From contig JAJZGH010000125.1 in assembly GCA_021798635.1 (NCBI GenBank), positions 1 to 13,620 on the forward strand: a stretch of DNA of 13,620 bases, written 5' to 3'. Below the pieces are notes generated by a model. That model searched no databases. It saw only the letters and a list, made by a program, of their open reading frames with translations, and had not been told where the DNA came from. The position numbers and the translations under genes are program-made. Shown here piece after piece: positions 13,126 to 13,620 of the stretch; position 1 is the stretch's first letter; each line of letters begins with the position of its first letter. Source of the DNA: Planctomycetota bacterium (GTDB lineage Bacteria; Planctomycetota; Phycisphaerae; WQYP01).

Positions 13126-13620
13126 CTACTCAGCGATTTTCAGGCGGTCTTGCAGTTTGGTTTTCCAGTTTTCGGTGATGGCGGCATCGGTAATGATCAG
13201 ATCAAGGTCTTCAACGGAACATACCCGGGCCAGGCCTTTGCGGCCAAATTTGCCGGCGTCGGCTAGAAGAATTTTTCTGGCGGCTTGTTTCAGGGCGAGT
13301 TTTTCAATTTGTACCATGGCCAGATTGGTATTAAAAATATCGGTTTCATAAATCCCCGCGACGGAAAAAATCATGACATCAGCATGAATTTCCGCTAACG
13401 CCTGCATGGTAATAGGCCCCACCAATACGCCCGATCGCGGATACATCGCGCCGCCCAGCACCAGCAGTTCCACCCCCTCGTCATTGGCAAAATGATTGGC
13501 CACCGTGAGGCTGTTGGTTACCACTTGCAGCGGCCGGACATCCAATTGCTGCACGGTGTAATCAATGGTTGAACCGCCGTCAAAATAGACCGTCATGCCC
13601 GGTTCAATCATCGCGGCGGC
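13126..13620 (-). CDS. DeoR-family transcriptional regulator, C-terminal part (5' end outside window)
   Basis: The visible 164 residues are the effector-sensing DeoR C-terminal domain (DeoRC, related to ribose-5-phosphate isomerase-like sugar-phosphate binders). Motifs: VYFDGGSTIDYTVQQL (the DxGTT-type phosphate loop), VVTNSLTVANHF, LLVLGGAMYPRSGVLVGP, and near the end ILLADAGKFGRKGLARVCSVEDLDLIITD, a family hallmark (usually DSSKxGxxxxxxxxxLxxxDxxITD). The N-terminal helix-turn-helix is beyond the right edge; the frame stays open to base 13620, so the ATG at 13609-13611 is internal. Such regulators usually repress sugar, polyol or nucleoside catabolic genes and respond to a phosphorylated intermediate; the target here is unknown because the flanking gene is out of view. 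The phosphate-loop sequence DGGST replaces the more common DAGTT, a conservative change. Confidence 0.92.
   Translation of the reverse strand, partial: AAAMIEPGMTVYFDGGSTIDYTVQQLDVRPLQVVTNSLTVANHFANDEGVELLVLGGAMYPRSGVLVGPITMQALAEIHADVMIFSVAGIYETDIFNTNLAMVQIEKLALKQAARKILLADAGKFGRKGLARVCSVEDLDLIITDAAITENWKTKLQDRLKIAE

Overview
The window looks like chromosomal DNA of a free-living, mid-to-high-GC Gram-negative-type bacterium. The best guess is a planctomycete, possibly of the Phycisphaerae. The hints are a tandem pair of TMTC-like multi-pass membrane proteins with C-terminal TPRs, an orphan beta-class DNA methyltransferase, a DUF3592 membrane protein, and several genes without a clear Shine-Dalgarno sequence. 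This placement is an inference from gene style only; no rRNA or other marker gene is present. I see no tRNA, rRNA, CRISPR array, insertion sequence or phage module.

Layout, left to right. (1) The C-terminal part of astB (N-succinylarginine dihydrolase, arginine succinyltransferase pathway) enters from the left edge; all three known catalytic residues fall in the visible part. (2) Two consecutive paralogous genes (934-3156 and 3175-5010) encode TMTC-like putative glycosyltransferases with TPR tails. (3) A good sigma70-type promoter drives a small ribbon-helix-helix protein with several zinc-binding Cys/His clusters. It is followed by a multi-pass NicO/TauE-like putative metal transporter, with a run of ten C residues between them. 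(4) A membrane-anchored protein has two LysM domains and a long low-complexity linker. (5) A 319-bp non-coding stretch with small repeats precedes a solitary DNA methyltransferase. (6) A RelB/DinJ-type antitoxin is followed by what looks like a 20-codon stump of its YafQ-like toxin. (7) A lipoprotein with a gluzincin-type HExxH site overlaps, by ATGA, a TerC-family metal exporter. (8) A strong intrinsic terminator and then a sigma70-like promoter separate this from a DUF3592 membrane protein. (9) A DeoR-family repressor, cut by the right edge, is convergent with it.

Two functional themes stand out. The RHH/zinc-finger protein beside a NicO-like transporter suggests a metal-sensing pair. The translationally coupled secreted metalloprotease-like lipoprotein and TerC exporter fits the reported role of TerC proteins in supplying metal to exported enzymes. 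Both are inferences from domain content and gene order. Apart from the truncated toxin, all the complete genes look intact.
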